Positions 43,587 through 56,257 are shown, counted from the stretch's first letter. The stretch: DNA of 64,000 nucleotides from Liopterus haemorrhoidalis (GCA_963971575.1 OZ020624.1:14911249-14975248), one strand, 5' to 3'. The notes: generated by a model not told the origin, from the letters alone. Made by a program: numbers and translations.

Positions 43587-43904
43587 TAGGGTGACCATCC
43601 GTCCCGGTTTTCCGGGATTGTCCCGGTGTCCCGAAAAATGTTCTCGGGACGCCCGATTGTCCCGGTTTTTGAGGTGAGGACTCTTTTTGCTCTTCACTTT
43701 GAATTTGGGGGAGGTGAGGACCTTTTTGTTTTTTTTTGCTCTTTTCTTTGAATTTGGGAGGTGAGGACCTTTTTTTTGCTCTTCACTTTGAATTTGAGAG
43801 GTGAGGACCTTTTTTTTGCTCTTCACTTGGATCTGGGAGGAAACAAAGACCTTCTTTTTTTTTCCTGTGTCCCGGTTTCCCTTCACTGAAATCTGGTCAC
43901 CCTA
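43587..43904. mobile_element. Non-autonomous hAT element (MITE), unit C
   Basis: Same element, 318 bp long: it has one more internal segment of 39 bp (GGTGAGGACC... with TTTGAATTTGAGAGG) than units A and B. Confidence 0.85.
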
Positions 43905-44338
43905 TGTATTGTGTCTACTGCGATTCAAAGTTTTTTCAGCTCTAAATTCGCTTATTTTTCTCTTATTTCCACATATAATGTATATTCTCTTCTTTCTCAC
44001 CATCTCTCCTACTATTTGCACAAGTTTTTTGTCCTTGCAGTCACTTTTGCACACGTATTCGTCAGTTTTTGAGTACAAAATATCACTTTTTCATTTTTAT
44101 TACGTCTTTTATTAATATTATACGTCTTAAAATATTTTGAACGCGGTAATACCCTTTTTTTAGCGCATTCAACTTGCCTATTTACGTCTTAAAAGCGTCA
44201 TAAGTTGGTTTTTTGCGCCTTTTAGGTTAACTATTTTTGACCTCTTTTTTCTTAACCCTCTTAACTTACCAATTTCTCTTTTAAACGTCTTAACTCCACA
44301 TATATTTTGCTGTTAAGTGAATTATAAGGGAGTTGCTT
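43905..44338. repeat. AT-rich satellite block left of the TIR element, unit C
   Basis: Hybrid sub-repeat: the left part is like A position 476-520, the right part like A position 10010-10407. The join lies within 43928-43957, where the two parents are identical. Confidence 0.8.
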
Positions 44339-44639
44339 TTAGGGTGCATTCGATTTGACGCCCCGACCGTTCCGAGCACGTTCTGTACACTCAAACGTGT
44401 TCGATTTGACGCTCGGAGTACACTCAATTGCATTCGTTTTGCGATCGAGCGAGCATTTAGAGTGCGCTCTATGTGTTCGAGGTTTCAATGCCGGGTTTAC
44501 ATTGGTAGAGTAAAAGAAGTAACTAGCAACTAGTTACTATCCCTGTGTAAACAGTTGACATTGTGGCTAGTAGAGTACTAGGTGCCAGTAGTTGGGCTAG
44601 GATAGCAGCTAGCTCGTCGACGTATTTACTAGCTACTGT

Positions 44640-45568
44640 TAGGGTTGCCAGGCGTCCGGATAAAGCAGGACATAGTTAGGCTTTTTGATTGCGTGTCCGG
44701 CCAAAATAAACGGTGTCCGGCTTGTCCAGATTTTGTTAGGCTTTTTACATTTCGCAAACGAGCGAGCGCCGTTTTCTGAACAATAACAAAGATAACGTTA
44801 ATTTCAAGAAGCTGTAGCACTCAAGAAATGGGTAGCCTATTTTAAATCAATGAGTAATCAAGATTGCTTTTCAGAATTCCTAACTATTTGACAGTATTAC
44901 TTTGCGATCCCAGGACATAACGCAAAGGTTGAAAGAGTTTTTTCCTTGATAGGTCAGCAATGGTCAAAAGAACGCAACAGATTACATGTTGACGCTGTAG
45001 CTAAAATGTTGGTAGTAGAATTTAATTTAAAACATTTGACGTGTAAGGTTTTTTACAACTGCATTTTGAAAGAAACTGAGCTTTTAAAGCAGATTTCTGC
45101 CAACCAAAAATATGAATAATTATTTTTATTGTTTAACTTAAAGTTTTGTTTTGTTTTTGTTTTGTTTAGATTGTTTTTTTTTATTTTTTTTTGCTTTGGG
45201 AAGTAATAGCAAGTAAATAAGACTTATTTGTGCAATTGCCTTTATTTAATTTAAGAAGAATTTAAAAATGTTGATAAATGTTTATCTAGAATATAATTTT
45301 GACTGATGACTTTATTTGACTGATTAATAATAAATTATTTAGACTGATTTGGCGTTTTATCTATTTTTTATTTATTTTTCATTAGAATTTAACAAGATTT
45401 ATGGAAATAATCAAAAAAGCTTGATTCTACATAAAAAAAATTTGTCGTACCTATTAATACTGAGAAACAAAATCCTCAATAATGTAGGGTGTCCGGCTTT
45501 TTTACCCAAACGTCCGGCCAAACTGGATGGTCTGTTCGGCTATTAGGTTTGGCGACCTGGCAACCCTA
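44640..45568. mobile_element. hAT element nested in the Harbinger element
   Basis: 929 bp; TIRs TAGGGTTGCCAGG and CCTGGCAACCCTA with the exact 8-bp duplication GCTACTGT (44632-44639 and 45569-45576). GTCCGGC motifs recur near both ends. Carries a transposase remnant. Confidence 0.9.
44829..45119 (+). pseudogene. hAT transposase C-terminal remnant
   Basis: Only the C-terminal dimerisation region is left: AKVERVFSLIGQQWSKERNR and LHVDAVAKMLVVEFN are typical of the hATC domain, followed by a normal stop at 45117-45119. The catalytic RNase H-like part is missing, so the element cannot move on its own. Confidence 0.75.
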
Positions 45569-45686
45569 GCTACTGTAGTGACTACTGGTGAACTGCTATT
45601 TGTTATTTTTTAGATTTTTCATTTCCTTGACGATGAAATTTTTTTTGAACCTTCCATGTATATGATCACGTCGGGGTCACCAATGC

Positions 45687-45819
45687 AGCAGTACAAATAA
45701 ATATAATCGTAGCTTTATTTTTAACTTATTTATTATCAAAAATGTCTACAGAATCTAATGACATTTTTGATAATAAATAAGTTAAAAATAAAGCTACGAT
45801 TATATTTATTTGTACTGCT
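45687..45819. repeat. Perfect 60-bp inverted repeat (hairpin)
   Basis: Arms 45687-45746 and 45760-45819 are exact inverse copies over 60 bp with a 13-nt loop. Located inside the Harbinger element, between the two nested hAT elements. Confidence 0.95.
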
Positions 45820-45964
45820 ACACTACTGTCTTTTCCCCCACTACGCAAAATTGATTCATTTCAAATTGGCGGCAAGCGATAACCTGTCATAACAAATAGA
45901 AAAAAACCCATATCAGGTAAGTTACAATTTATTTACATAAATTGCGTAACATTGATTTATTAAT

Positions 45965-46726
45965 TGATGATTTTTGAAATCATCTGGGAAATAACTGCCT
46001 TTGATACACGAAAAAGATGTTGTAGACCAGTGTTTCGCGACCAAAAACGCACCGTGGACCAGAATAATATATAATTTTCTAACGCGGACTACTAATAATA
46101 ATTGTTGGTTTATTTTTTGCATGAAAACAAATATATTTAATGTGCTACTAAACACATGTATTTTATTTGTAGAAAATCACAGAAAATAAACAAAATATAA
46201 ACTATTTACATAAAAAATGTGCAAAATAAATTAAAAATAAAACTGCAAAAAACACATTTAAAAACTTTCGCGGACCACTAAAAGTTTTCTGGGGACCACT
46301 GGTGGTCCGCGGACCACCTGTTTAGAAACACTGTTGTAGACTACAATAACTATTTCCTGTGGCTAGGAAATAAAGCCTTAATTCCAATTTTATTTTTGCT
46401 GGAATCGCATCCCTTATTAGTGTATCAGTTCGTTGTATTAATGGACTAACTAAATTTAATAGCCTATTAAAATCATCTGGTGTCATTCTTAAACACAGTC
46501 TGTACTCTTTTTGATCTTCCACGGCTAATTCACGAAATAGAAGGACTGATGCGCCATGGGTAGTTCTTCTATCAATCCATTTTTTAACCCATTTTTGTTT
46601 AGGCTTAAATTCTGTACCGAATACTTCAATAAGACAATCAATTATTTCCTCCACAAGAAATGATGTAATTCAAAATACCACTTCTTTAATGGCATCACGC
46701 CGGCGACGATGTATATCCACATTCAT
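45965..46726 (-). pseudogene. HARBI1-like transposase N-terminal relic
   Basis: Minus-strand frame from ATG 46726 (MNVDIHRRRRDAIKEV), broken by a TGA near 46670, then EIIDCLIEVFG...RDAIPAKIKLELRLYFLATGNSY, a HARBI1 N-terminal hallmark. A 306-bp hAT element (46028-46333) cuts it. Beyond the insertion the frame resumes with HLFRVSKAVISQMI and stops at about 45965. The DDE catalytic part is absent. Confidence 0.8.
46028..46333. mobile_element. 306-bp hAT element inside the HARBI1 relic
   Basis: Ends CAGTGTTTCGCGACC and the inverse-like AGAAACACTG, with GGTCCGCGGACCACC near the right end, and an 8-bp duplication TTGTAGAC (46020-46027 and 46334-46341). No coding capacity. Removing it and one duplication copy restores the transposase reading frame across the site. 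Confidence 0.88.
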
Positions 46727-47466
46727 AAACTATTTTTTGCAAAAAGATAATTTCACTGCAAAATCACAGTGAAGATGTCAAATGTGTTTTGACACTTACC
46801 ATCCAGAAAATAAGATATGTATGTCAATTGCGTATGAACACCTACTATCCTGAAAATAAGATAGTAGAGTAAAGCGCGCAGTACTTGCGCTAGTTACTAG
46901 CTCTTTTACTCTACCAATGTAAACCCGGCATAAGGCCGAGCATATGGAGTATGACGTAAAAAAGTGGGGGAACGGCGGGAAAGAAATGAAAGTTTAAAAT
47001 TAAATTATAAATAAAATAAAAATAATAGCCTTAGACAAATAACAATATGGCTACAGTGGCTACAGAGTACGGCCATTTTATGTATTTGTGACGTTCTGCA
47101 AACAGCAAAAAAAAAATTTTAAATACACCGTTCATAAAATTAAAATGGAAAAAATTCATTAAATCAATTCATTAATTATTATCTAATTTAAAATTAATAT
47201 TATTTCTTCAACATTGAAAAAAAAAAAAAAAAAAAAATCAAGGAAAAACCGAGGTACAATATAATTTTGATTCATGACTGACGTGAACTAATCTGACAGT
47301 AAAAATGCCGCCTAAAATTGTAGGGTTAGATTTTATAAACATTACGTCACAACAACGGTCAATCCGTGTTCGAGTTGCTGCGCTCCGTTAGTGCTCTATT
47401 CATGACGTCACCATCAACTGTTCGCTCAGCGCTCGCTCTACCCTGTACAACTCGAATGCACCCTTA

Positions 47467-49069
47467 TATTTCAAATATTTGGAGTTCGCCGGTTTAGCGT
47501 TAGGATATTTCCACTGTAAACAATGTATTGTCCACTGCGATTAAAAGTTTTTTCAGCTCTAAATTCGCTTATTTTTCTCTTCTTTCCACTTATTATGTAT
47601 ATTCTCTTCTTTCTCACCATCTGTCCTATGATTTGCATCAGTTTTTTGTCTTTACAGTCACTTTTGCATACGTATTCGTCAGTTTTTGGGTACAAAGTAT
47701 CACTTTTTCATTCTTATTACGCCTTTTATTAATATTTCACGTCTTAAAATATTTTGAACGCGGTAAAACCCTTTTTTTAGCACATTCAACTTACCTATTT
47801 ACGTCTTAAAACCGTCATAAGTTGGTTTTTTGCGTCTTTTAGGTTAACTATTTTTGACCTCTTTTTTCTTAACTAACCTATTTTTATTTTAAACGTCTTA
47901 ACTCCACATATATCTTGCGGTTAAGTGAATAATAAGGGAGTTATTTATATTACAAATATTTGAAGTTTTCCCGCCATTACTCTACAAATATTACTCGAAT
48001 CAAAAAAATGTATTTATGTTAAGAATTTGCCTTTTAATTTTAAACAATATTTGTTTTATATATTTTGCTGTTTACTGAATTATAAGGGAGTTGATTATTT
48101 TTCAAATATTTGGAGTTCGCGCGCTTGGCGTTAGGAAATTTCCACTGTAAACAATATATTGTCCACAGCGGTTAAAAGTTTTTTCAGCTTTAAATTCACT
48201 TGTTGTTCCCTTATTTCCACTTATTAAGTCTATTCTGTTCTTTCTCACCGTCTGTCCTATGATTTGCACAAGTTTCTTGTCTTTACAGTCACCTTGCGCA
48301 CTTATAATAACCAATTTCTCTTTATAGCGTCGTAACTCCACATATATGTTGTTGTTAAGTGAATAATAAGGGAATTATTTATATGACAAATATTTGAAGT
48401 TTTCCCGCCATAACTCTACAAATATTTATCGAATAAAAAACATGTATTTATATTAATGATTTGGCTTTTAATTTTAAATAATACTGGTTTTACATGTTTT
48501 GCTGTTAAGTGAAATATAAGGGAGTTATTTTTATTTAAAATATTTGGAGTTCGTGCGCTTGGCGTTAGGAAATTTCCACTGTAAACAAAGTATTGTCCAC
48601 AGCGTTTAAAAGTTTTTTCAGCTTTAAATTCACTTGTTGTTCCCTTATTTCCACTTATTATGTATATTCTGTTCTTTCTCACCGTCTGTCCTATGATTTG
48701 CACAAGTTTTTTGTCTTTACAGTCACTTCTGCGCACGTATTCGTGAAATTTTGAGCACAAAGTATCAATTTTTGAGCACAAAGTATCACTATTTTATTCT
48801 TATTACGTCCTTTTATTAATATTTCACGTCTTAAATTATGTTGAACGCCGTAAAACACTTTTTTTAGCTCTTTCGTCTTAATTATTTACGTCTTAAAACC
48901 GTTATAAATTAGTTTTTTGCGTCTTTTAGGTTAACTATTTTTGACATCTTTTTTTTAACCCTTTCAACTAACCTATTTATCTTTTAAACTTTATGAATCC
49001 ACATATGTTATGCTGTTAAGTGAATAATAAGGGAATTTATTTACATTACAAACATTTGAAGTTTTCCCG
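47467..49069. repeat. AT-rich satellite sub-repeat block, unit C
   Basis: Equivalent of A 10985-13024, but with one 430-bp sub-repeat fewer (gap between about 48415 and 48420). Confidence 0.8.
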
Positions 49070-49258
49070 CCATAACTCTACAAATATTTATCGAATCAAA
49101 AAAATATATTTATGTTAGGGATTTACCCTTTAATTTTAAACAATATTTATTTTATATATTTTGCTGTTATGTGAATTATAAGGGAGTTATTTATATTTCA
49201 AATATTTGGAGTTCGCGCGCTTGGCGTTAGGAAATTTCCACTGTAAACAATGTATTGT

Positions 49259-49575
49259 TAGGGTGACCATCCGTCCCGGTTTTCCGGGATTGTCCCGGTG
49301 TCCCGAAAAATGTTCTCGGGACGCCCGATTGTCCCGGTTTTTGAGGTGAGGACTCTTTTTGCTCTTCACTTTGAATTTGGGGGAGGTGAGGACCTTTTTG
49401 TTTTTTTTTGCTCTTTTCTTTGAATTTGGGAGGTGAGGACCTTTTTTTTGCTCTTCACTTTGAATTTGAGAGGTGAGGACCTTTTTTTGCTCTTCACTTG
49501 GATCTGGGAGGAAACAAAGACCTTCTTTTTTTTCCCTGTGTCCCGGTTTCCCTTCACTGAAATCTGGTCACCCTA
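49259..49575. mobile_element. Non-autonomous hAT element (MITE), unit D
   Basis: Same element, 317 bp, with the extra 39-bp segment and a 1-bp change in a T run. Confidence 0.85.
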
Positions 49576-49775
49576 TGTATTGTGTCTACTGCGATTCAAA
49601 GTTTTTTCAGCTCTAAATTCGCTTATTGTTCACTTATTTCCACTTATTACGTCTATTCTCTTCTTTCTCACCATCTGTCCTATGATTTGTACAAGTTTTT
49701 TGTCTTTACAGTCACCTTCGCACACGTACTCGTCAGTTTTTGAGCACAAAGTATCACTTTTTCATTCTCACACAG

Positions 49776-52700
49776 GTTAGCTTGGTGGATGCCGCGAAGA
49801 GCTACAAGAAGTGGATGAGAACCAGCGCCGGCGTGCCGCTGAGAGCCTTCATCGACACGGGTAGTGTCTACGACCTCATCACGGAGGAATGTGCACGGCG
49901 TTTGCAGTGTACGCTGTCTGCAAATGGGCAGCAATTGCATGGATTCGGCGGAGGGACGACTTGGACCTTAGGTAAGGTCGAGCTGTCCGTGATCATTGAC
50001 GGCGCCGGCGTTAAGATGCACCCGTTGGTGGTGACATGTGGTTTGTCGGGAGCCGACATCCTGATAGGGCAGCCAGCGCTCTCGTCAGGCGAGGTGGTCC
50101 TGCTCGTGCGGGACGGCACGGTGAGCCTGTCGCGCGAGGAGAACTTCCTCCAAAAGCTGGCGTTGGAGGATGATGACCTGGACGAGCCATGGCAGCAGAA
50201 GTTAGAAGTACGGCTCGTCGAGGATGCCTGGCTTCTACCCAACGACGACCAGAGCCCAGCAGTCACGGTGGATGGATTGGCTGAAGGTGCGTTCCTGCTA
50301 GTTAAGGAACGGACGGTCCGGCGACACACCTCCGAACTTATCGTAAAGGGAGCACTTTTGGGGCCAGGGCATATGAAGATGAGAATTTGGAATCAGAGTC
50401 TCAGGGGCGTTATCTGGCCCACCAAACACCCGCTGGCGCGCGGCTTTGTTATCTTTCCAGATAAAGACCCGGAACAGGTGAACTCGGTGAGTATCATTAA
50501 TAACAAATTAAGCTTTGCAGATGTCAAGGTGGGTGATATCGCTGAAAGTGAAAGGAGTGAATTGGAAGCGCTCTTGTCACGGTTGCAAAATTGCTTCTCG
50601 AGTGGGGATGAAGACTTGGGGCTCACCCACTTGGGGGAAATGAGAATCCAGTTAACCACGCATAGCGCGTACACCGATATACCATCGCCCGTACAGGCCG
50701 TCACTCGCAGAGAGGGAAACGGTGAAACAAAAAGTGCAGATGCTACTTAACAGCAGGGTCATACGAGAGTCTGGATCGGAGTACGCAAGCCCCATCGTAC
50801 TTGTCCGAAAAGAAAACGGCGGACGTCGGATGTGCGTTGACTATCGCGCACTAAATAAGGTAACAGTGAAAGATCGACATCCGATGCCACTGGTGAAGGA
50901 TGAATTCACCAAGTTAGCGGGTAAGTGTTATTATAGTACACTTGATTTAGCCCAAGGTTATCACCAAGTCCCTATGCATGTGGACTCTGTACATAAAACT
51001 GCATTTATTACTCCGGATGGTCACTATGAGTGGTTACGAGTCCCCTTCGGGCTCGCTAATGCTCCAGCTCTCTTCCAGAAGGTAGTACAGCGAATGCTGA
51101 AGGGTATTCCCAGTGATCAGGTGCTGGCTTACATGGATGACCTGCTGATACCCTCCGAGAGCATAGCTGGCGGGCTCCGTCAGTTGGAGCAGGTGCTACA
51201 ATCGGTGGCAAGAGCCGGATTGAAATTAAACTTAGCTAAATGCTCTTTCCTACAAAACAAGGTAACATATCTGGGCCACGACATAAGCGGCGGCGGTATC
51301 CGACCTGGAGAGCGCAAAATCACGGCGGTAAGCGACTTTCCTGTACCCAAAAATGTACATGGCGTAAGACAGTTCTTAGGCTTAACGAGTTATTTCAGGA
51401 AATTCATACCGAACTTTTCTGTTGTAGCTAAACCATTAACTGAACTGACCAAGAAGCAGACTACGTGGCAGTGGGGCGACAGCCAAGCCGAGACGTTCGC
51501 AAAGCTGAAGCAGCTGCTGGTGGAACGACCGGTGTTGGCACTGTACCATAGTCATGCAGAGACGGAGGTACATACAGACGCCTGTCAAAGCGGCTTAGGT
51601 GGGATCCTACTGCAGAAACAAAACGACGGATCCTTGCGGCCGGTGCTCTACTTCAGCAGGGTAACCACACCAGCCGAACAGAAGTACCATAGCTTTGAGC
51701 TAGAGACGGTGGCGCTCGTGGAAACGGTGAAACGTTTCCGAGTATATCTGGTGGGTATACATTTTAAGGCTATCACCGACTGTACTTCTGTGCGAGCTAC
51801 CATGCTTAAACGAGACCTGGTGCCCCGCATCGCTCGCTGGTGGATGACTCTACAAGAGTACGACATGGAAGTAGAGCACAGGCCGGGAGCCAGGATGCAG
51901 CATGTTGACGCGCTGAGCCGTAACCCCGTCTCAGTGTACCTGGTGCAGATCCACGATGATGATTGGTTTCTGACAGTCCAACTGCAGGATGAGAAGGCGC
52001 ACTCGATTGTAGAGGCGCTGCAGGCAGGTACTGCTGATAAAGGTATTGTTAACGACTTTAAATTACAGGACGGGCGGTTGTACCGCAAGACGCTGCTGAG
52101 TGATCGACTGTATGTCCCGGCGATGGCAAGATTCAGTCTACTACGAAAACATCATGATGATGTTGGTCACCCCGGCGTTGAACGTTGCCTAAAATTAATA
52201 AAGGAAACTTACAGGTTTCCCAGAATGGGGCGTCTCACAAAGAAATACGTTCAAGCGTGCATGAACTGCGCGTTCAGCAAAGGGAGTTATGGCAGAGCGG
52301 AGGGCCTGCTACAACCCATTGAGAAGAAGGCAATCCCCTTCGACACGGTGCACGTCGATCATCTGGGACCTTTTGCACGAAGTGTACGCGGGTACTCTTA
52401 TGTACTCATGGTGGTAGACGCGTTCACAAAATACACCCTCGCAAGAGCAACGCGTACTCTGAAGTCTACAGAGGCGATTACTATACTTGAGAGATACTAA
52501 GCTCTACTATACTCTACTATACTAAGAGATTTTCAGCGAGTTCGGATATCCGAAGCTCGTGATTTCCGACAGAGGGTTGGCGTTTACCAGTAAAGTATTT
52601 ACTGAGTTCTTAGCCAAGCACGGCGTGCGGCACGTATGTAATGCCATTGCGACCCCGAGGGCGAACGGACAAGTCGAAAGACAGAACCGTACTATCGTGG

Positions 52701-53332
52701 AAGCGATATCGATCGGCGCAATGACTGCTGATGAGTCCCGGTGGGACGAGACACTGCCCGACATTGTTTGGGGTATGAATAACTGTGTAAACAAGAGTAC
52801 GGGGTACTCGCCTGTTGAGCTGATGATTACATGTAAGAGTGGTGCCATCGCGGAACTCTCTGACGGTGTCCAGAGCGCAAGTGCCCCGGCGGAGGCTGAG
52901 TTCCATGAACCGCGGCGAAAGGTCACACGGCGTCGCCGGCGAGCGGCCGAGAAGCTGAATAAAGTCAGCGAAACTATGAGAGCTTGTTTTAATAAAAGAC
53001 GAAAAACGGCGACTTGCTACAGACCCGGTGACTTGGTCTTGTGGCGTAATGCAAGTACATGCCACGGCGACAAGGGCGTGAACAGGAAACTGTTGAACAA
53101 ATTCAATGGTCCCTATAAAGTAGCGGCGATACTGGGGAACGACCGATACAAAATACTCTCCGTCAAGGGCGTCAGGGGATATAAAAATTTCACCGCGACG
53201 GTAGCTGCTGATTCACTACGGCGATATCACAGCACCATGGCAGAGCATGAGCTCAGTGCCGACCAGTATGATCAACGCACGGGTATCCAGGAGACTGATC
53301 GGCAGGACTTGATCGACCTCCTGGAGGGGTAA
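49776..53332 (+). pseudogene. pol: Ty3/Gypsy pol relic, unit D (best preserved)
   Basis: The protease-side frame is open from 49740 to 50750 without the TGA seen in A and B. The RT-RNase H-integrase frame is open from 50722 to 52500, and the integrase C-terminal part from 52559 to 53332. The protease and RT frames still differ: the conserved linker just before RT reads in another frame, starting around 50685. The integrase is still split by the ACTATACTCT-type insertion at about 52498-52525. Key residues DTG, YMDD and the integrase acidic residues are present. The shared breaks must predate the amplification. Confidence 0.88.
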
Positions 53333-53381
53333 GGTTTAGGTAAGAATTAATGGGGCCATTAATTGTTGCAGGACGGCCGAG

Positions 53382-53645
53382 TGTTACGGAGTTTTTCGAA
53401 GAGGGCGCGCTGAACAATGGCGTGGCGGCAGCACTATACAGGCGGTCGGTATTGTGTCCCGCGCTTGTATCGGCGTGGGAAGAAGAGAGGAGGTCACATG
53501 ACCGGACCATTCTATCTGCGGCGTTGGAACGGAAACTCTCGGCGTGCTCGCTTGTATTTTGGTGTTTTTAGTATTATACATTTTTCATGTTTGATTAAAT
53601 TAATGATATGTTAGATTGAACGTTTGTTATTTTATCGTCCTAACA
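53382..53645 (+). repeat. 3' LTR of the Gypsy relic, unit D
   Basis: 264 bp, TGTTACGG...CCTAACA, as in units A and B. Confidence 0.7.
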
Positions 53646-53766
53646 ATATATTTTGCTGTTAATTGATTAATAAGGGAATTATTTATATTACAAATATTTG
53701 AAATTTTCCCGCCATAACTCTACAAATATTTATCGAATCAAAAAAATGTATTTATGTTAGGGATTT

Positions 53767-54207
53767 GGTCAGCTAACCATATGGTAAGGTAACCATATGT
53801 TCATCTAACCATATGATCAGGTAACATTTTGGTCAGCTAACTATATGGTCGGTTATCTATTTGGTCTGTTAACCACATGGTCAATTAACAATTTGGCCAG
53901 CTAAACATACGGTTAGGTAACCACTTGATCAGCTAACCATATGGTCAGTTAACCATTTCGTCAGCTAACCATATGGTCAGTTAACAATTTTTCCGGCTAA
54001 CCATATGGTCAGGTAACCATTTTGTCAGATGACCATATCAGGTCAACTTTTTAAGGTAATCATGTAAGTCTTGTAACCATTTGGTCAGCTTAACCTGTAC
54101 TTGCTCAGCAAACCATTTGGTCTGCCAACGACATGGTCAGGTAACCATTTGGTCAGTTAAACATATGGTCAGGTAGCCATTTGGTCAGTTAACCATATGG
54201 TTAGGAA
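53767..54207. repeat. 16-bp minisatellite, unit D (contracted)
   Basis: Same array, about 96 bp (six 16-bp units) shorter than in A and B. Confidence 0.9.
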
Positions 54208-56100
54208 TTTTTTATCTTCTCACTTCTTTCTTGTCCTTGGATATCTCGCATTCTATCAGTTATTGCCAGTGTCACATCTTGTCCTTCCGACCTCTTTCTT
54301 GCTATTTCCTTAGCTGAGTAACCATTATGCTCAAATCGTTTCCTTCTTTTTGCTTCCCATTTGGATTGTATCTTTCCATGTATCCCTTTCCTCTCTATTT
54401 CTTTCCAGCACTGATAGAGCAAGTTTTTTTTTGGGTGTTTTATTATCCGCTCTTCGAATTTAATAGCTCTTTTGGTAGCTTCTATTCTAATGTTGTCCAA
54501 TTTCAATTATTCTAATAAAATATATTCTGGTGTGCATTTGTCGAGGCCCAACATCCATTTAATGTATTTATTCTGCACCACCTCTAATTTTTCCTGGTCT
54601 TCCCATCCCCATATTTCAGAGCCATACGTCATTATGCTCTTGACAATGGAGTTGAACATAAGCATCCTTATTTTGATGTCTCGTTTAAATTTTCTCTCAC
54701 CTATTCCCCACACTTGTGGCAGGGCTAACATTGCTTTCCTTGAGAGAGTCCGAATATGTTCTTCTGGGCCCCCGCTGCTTTTAAACATGTATCCCAGGTA
54801 TTTGTATTCTTTCGTTTGTTCTATCTCTTCGTCTCCCCAATTCCATTTGTTTTGTGTCTGTCTGCCTCCTCCTTTTTTGAACAGCATTATTTTTGACTTA
54901 TCTGCGTTTAGCTTTAGCTTTTCCTTTTGTAGGAATTTCTCAAAACATTTAAGGAGTTTCCTCATTTCCTCTTCGGTTTTAGCTACAATAGCAATATCGT
55001 CCGCTTAGGACAGAGAGATAAATTTTGTGTGTCCTACTACCAGTCCTCCTGTTTGTTCTCTTTGTAACGCTTCTAAATCTGACATGTATATGGAGAACAG
55101 AGTTGGGCTTAACGGGCATCCTTGCCTTAAACCTTGTTCGGTCTAAAATTCCTCACTATATATTTCTCCATTTCTTATTTGGTTCCTTGTTTCTTTGTAA
55201 ATGTCTTGTATCCGGTTTCTTATTATGACGTTTAGTCCCTTTTTATCTAACGTTTTGTAAAGCTCTTTCCGATCTACTGTGTCAAAGGCTGCTTTTAAAT
55301 CGGCGAAAAACACATATAGTTTGCCTCTTTCCTTTGCCAGCTCTCTACCTACTACATAATTCAGGATATATACATTGTCAATTGTCCCTCTCCCTTTCCT
55401 GAACCCTGCTTGATTGTCTGTTCTTCTACCTCTTCTTCCAACTTTTGTTCTAAAACCATTGCATATATTTTGTACAAGGTGTCCAGAAGAGTAATGCCTC
55501 TGTAATTCTTGCATTCATTTTTCATCCCTGATTTGTATGTGGGTTCTATAATCCCTTTACTCCATCTATCAGGAAAACTTTCCCCTCTCCATACCTTATT
55601 TATAATTTCTGTTATTTTTTTCTTTACATTTTCCGTACTGTACAGCCATTCTTCGTTTCCTATCCCATCTTCTCCAGCTGCTTTTTTCTTTTTCAGTTTC
55701 TCTATTTGTGCTTGTATTTGCTCTTCCGTTATATCATCTTGGTGGCTACCTCCATCATTTTTCGCTACTTCTAGAACTACTTTTTCATTTGTTCCTCTCA
55801 GGAGTTGACAGAAATGTCTTTCCCATTCTTCAATCTTTATATGTTGGGACACATCTACTTTGTTTTTTCTATCTTTATTGATATACTTCCATGCCTCCGT
55901 CTCTGTCTTGATATCCTGTATTTCTAATTCTTCTTGTCTCTTTTTGTTGTTTTTCTTTATCTTTGTATTCTTTCTTTTCTTTTAGATATTCGTTTATATA
56001 GCTTGTACCTATCTTCCATTGTTTTAATGATGTCTTAACTGATTTTTTTCCCTACATTCTCCGTCCCACCAGTTATTTCTTCTCAGTTTGTTAGTTCTAT
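54208..56100 (-). pseudogene. LINE reverse transcriptase relic, unit D
   Basis: Keeps 73 bp near 55485-55558 that A and B lack, which adds the conserved segment with YKSGMKNECKNYRGI upstream of the RT core. The YADD stop is still present (55005-55007), as are the stops near 55143 and 54507, so the element was already dead before amplification. Confidence 0.85.
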
Positions 56101-56257
56101 TTAAGTGAATAATAAGGGCCTTATATATATTACAAATATCTGAAGTTTTCCCGCCATAACTCTACAAATATTTATCGAATCAAAAAAATGTATTTATGTT
56201 AAGGATTTGCCCTTTAATTTCAAACAATATTTGTTTTACATGTGCTAGCCTCTAACC

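Larger units (their letters stand above)
44489..46930. mobile_element. PIF/Harbinger element with long TIRs
   Basis: Inverted ends TGCCGGGTTTACATTGGTAG and CTACCAATGTAAACCCGGCA, with pairing extended to about 45 bp (AGAGTAAAAGA...CTAGTAACTAG). It holds a minus-strand HARBI1-like transposase relic. The 3-bp duplication is not clean (CAA left, TAA right). Two hAT elements are nested inside. No intact transposase remains. Confidence 0.8.
44342..47463. mobile_element. Expanded TIR element with nested transposons, unit C
   Basis: The same outer ends and TTA duplication as the 571-bp element of the other units (GGGTGCATTCGA, TCGAATGCACCC), but 3.1 kb long. From 44431 to about 47058 the sequence differs from the other units and includes the PIF/Harbinger element at 44489-46930. 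The flanking extra sequence (CGATCGAGCGAGC, and 46931-47058) may be the original element interior. Confidence 0.75.
26060..49069. repeat. Macrosatellite unit C (deleted, interrupted by the Maverick)
   Basis: Unit C is split by the Maverick at 26110-43441. Without it the unit is only about 5.7 kb. It starts like A (phase 1 to about 520), then jumps at 43928-43957 to the phase of A position about 10000. The Gypsy pol, minisatellite, LINE, second MITE and gag relic are all absent. It gained a nested transposon stack at 44489-46930. Confidence 0.85.
49769..53645 (+). mobile_element. 5'-truncated Ty3/Gypsy LTR retrotransposon, unit D
   Basis: Same truncated element; satellite junction at 49768/49769 and 3' LTR at 53382-53645. 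This is the best-preserved pol copy in the window. Confidence 0.85.
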
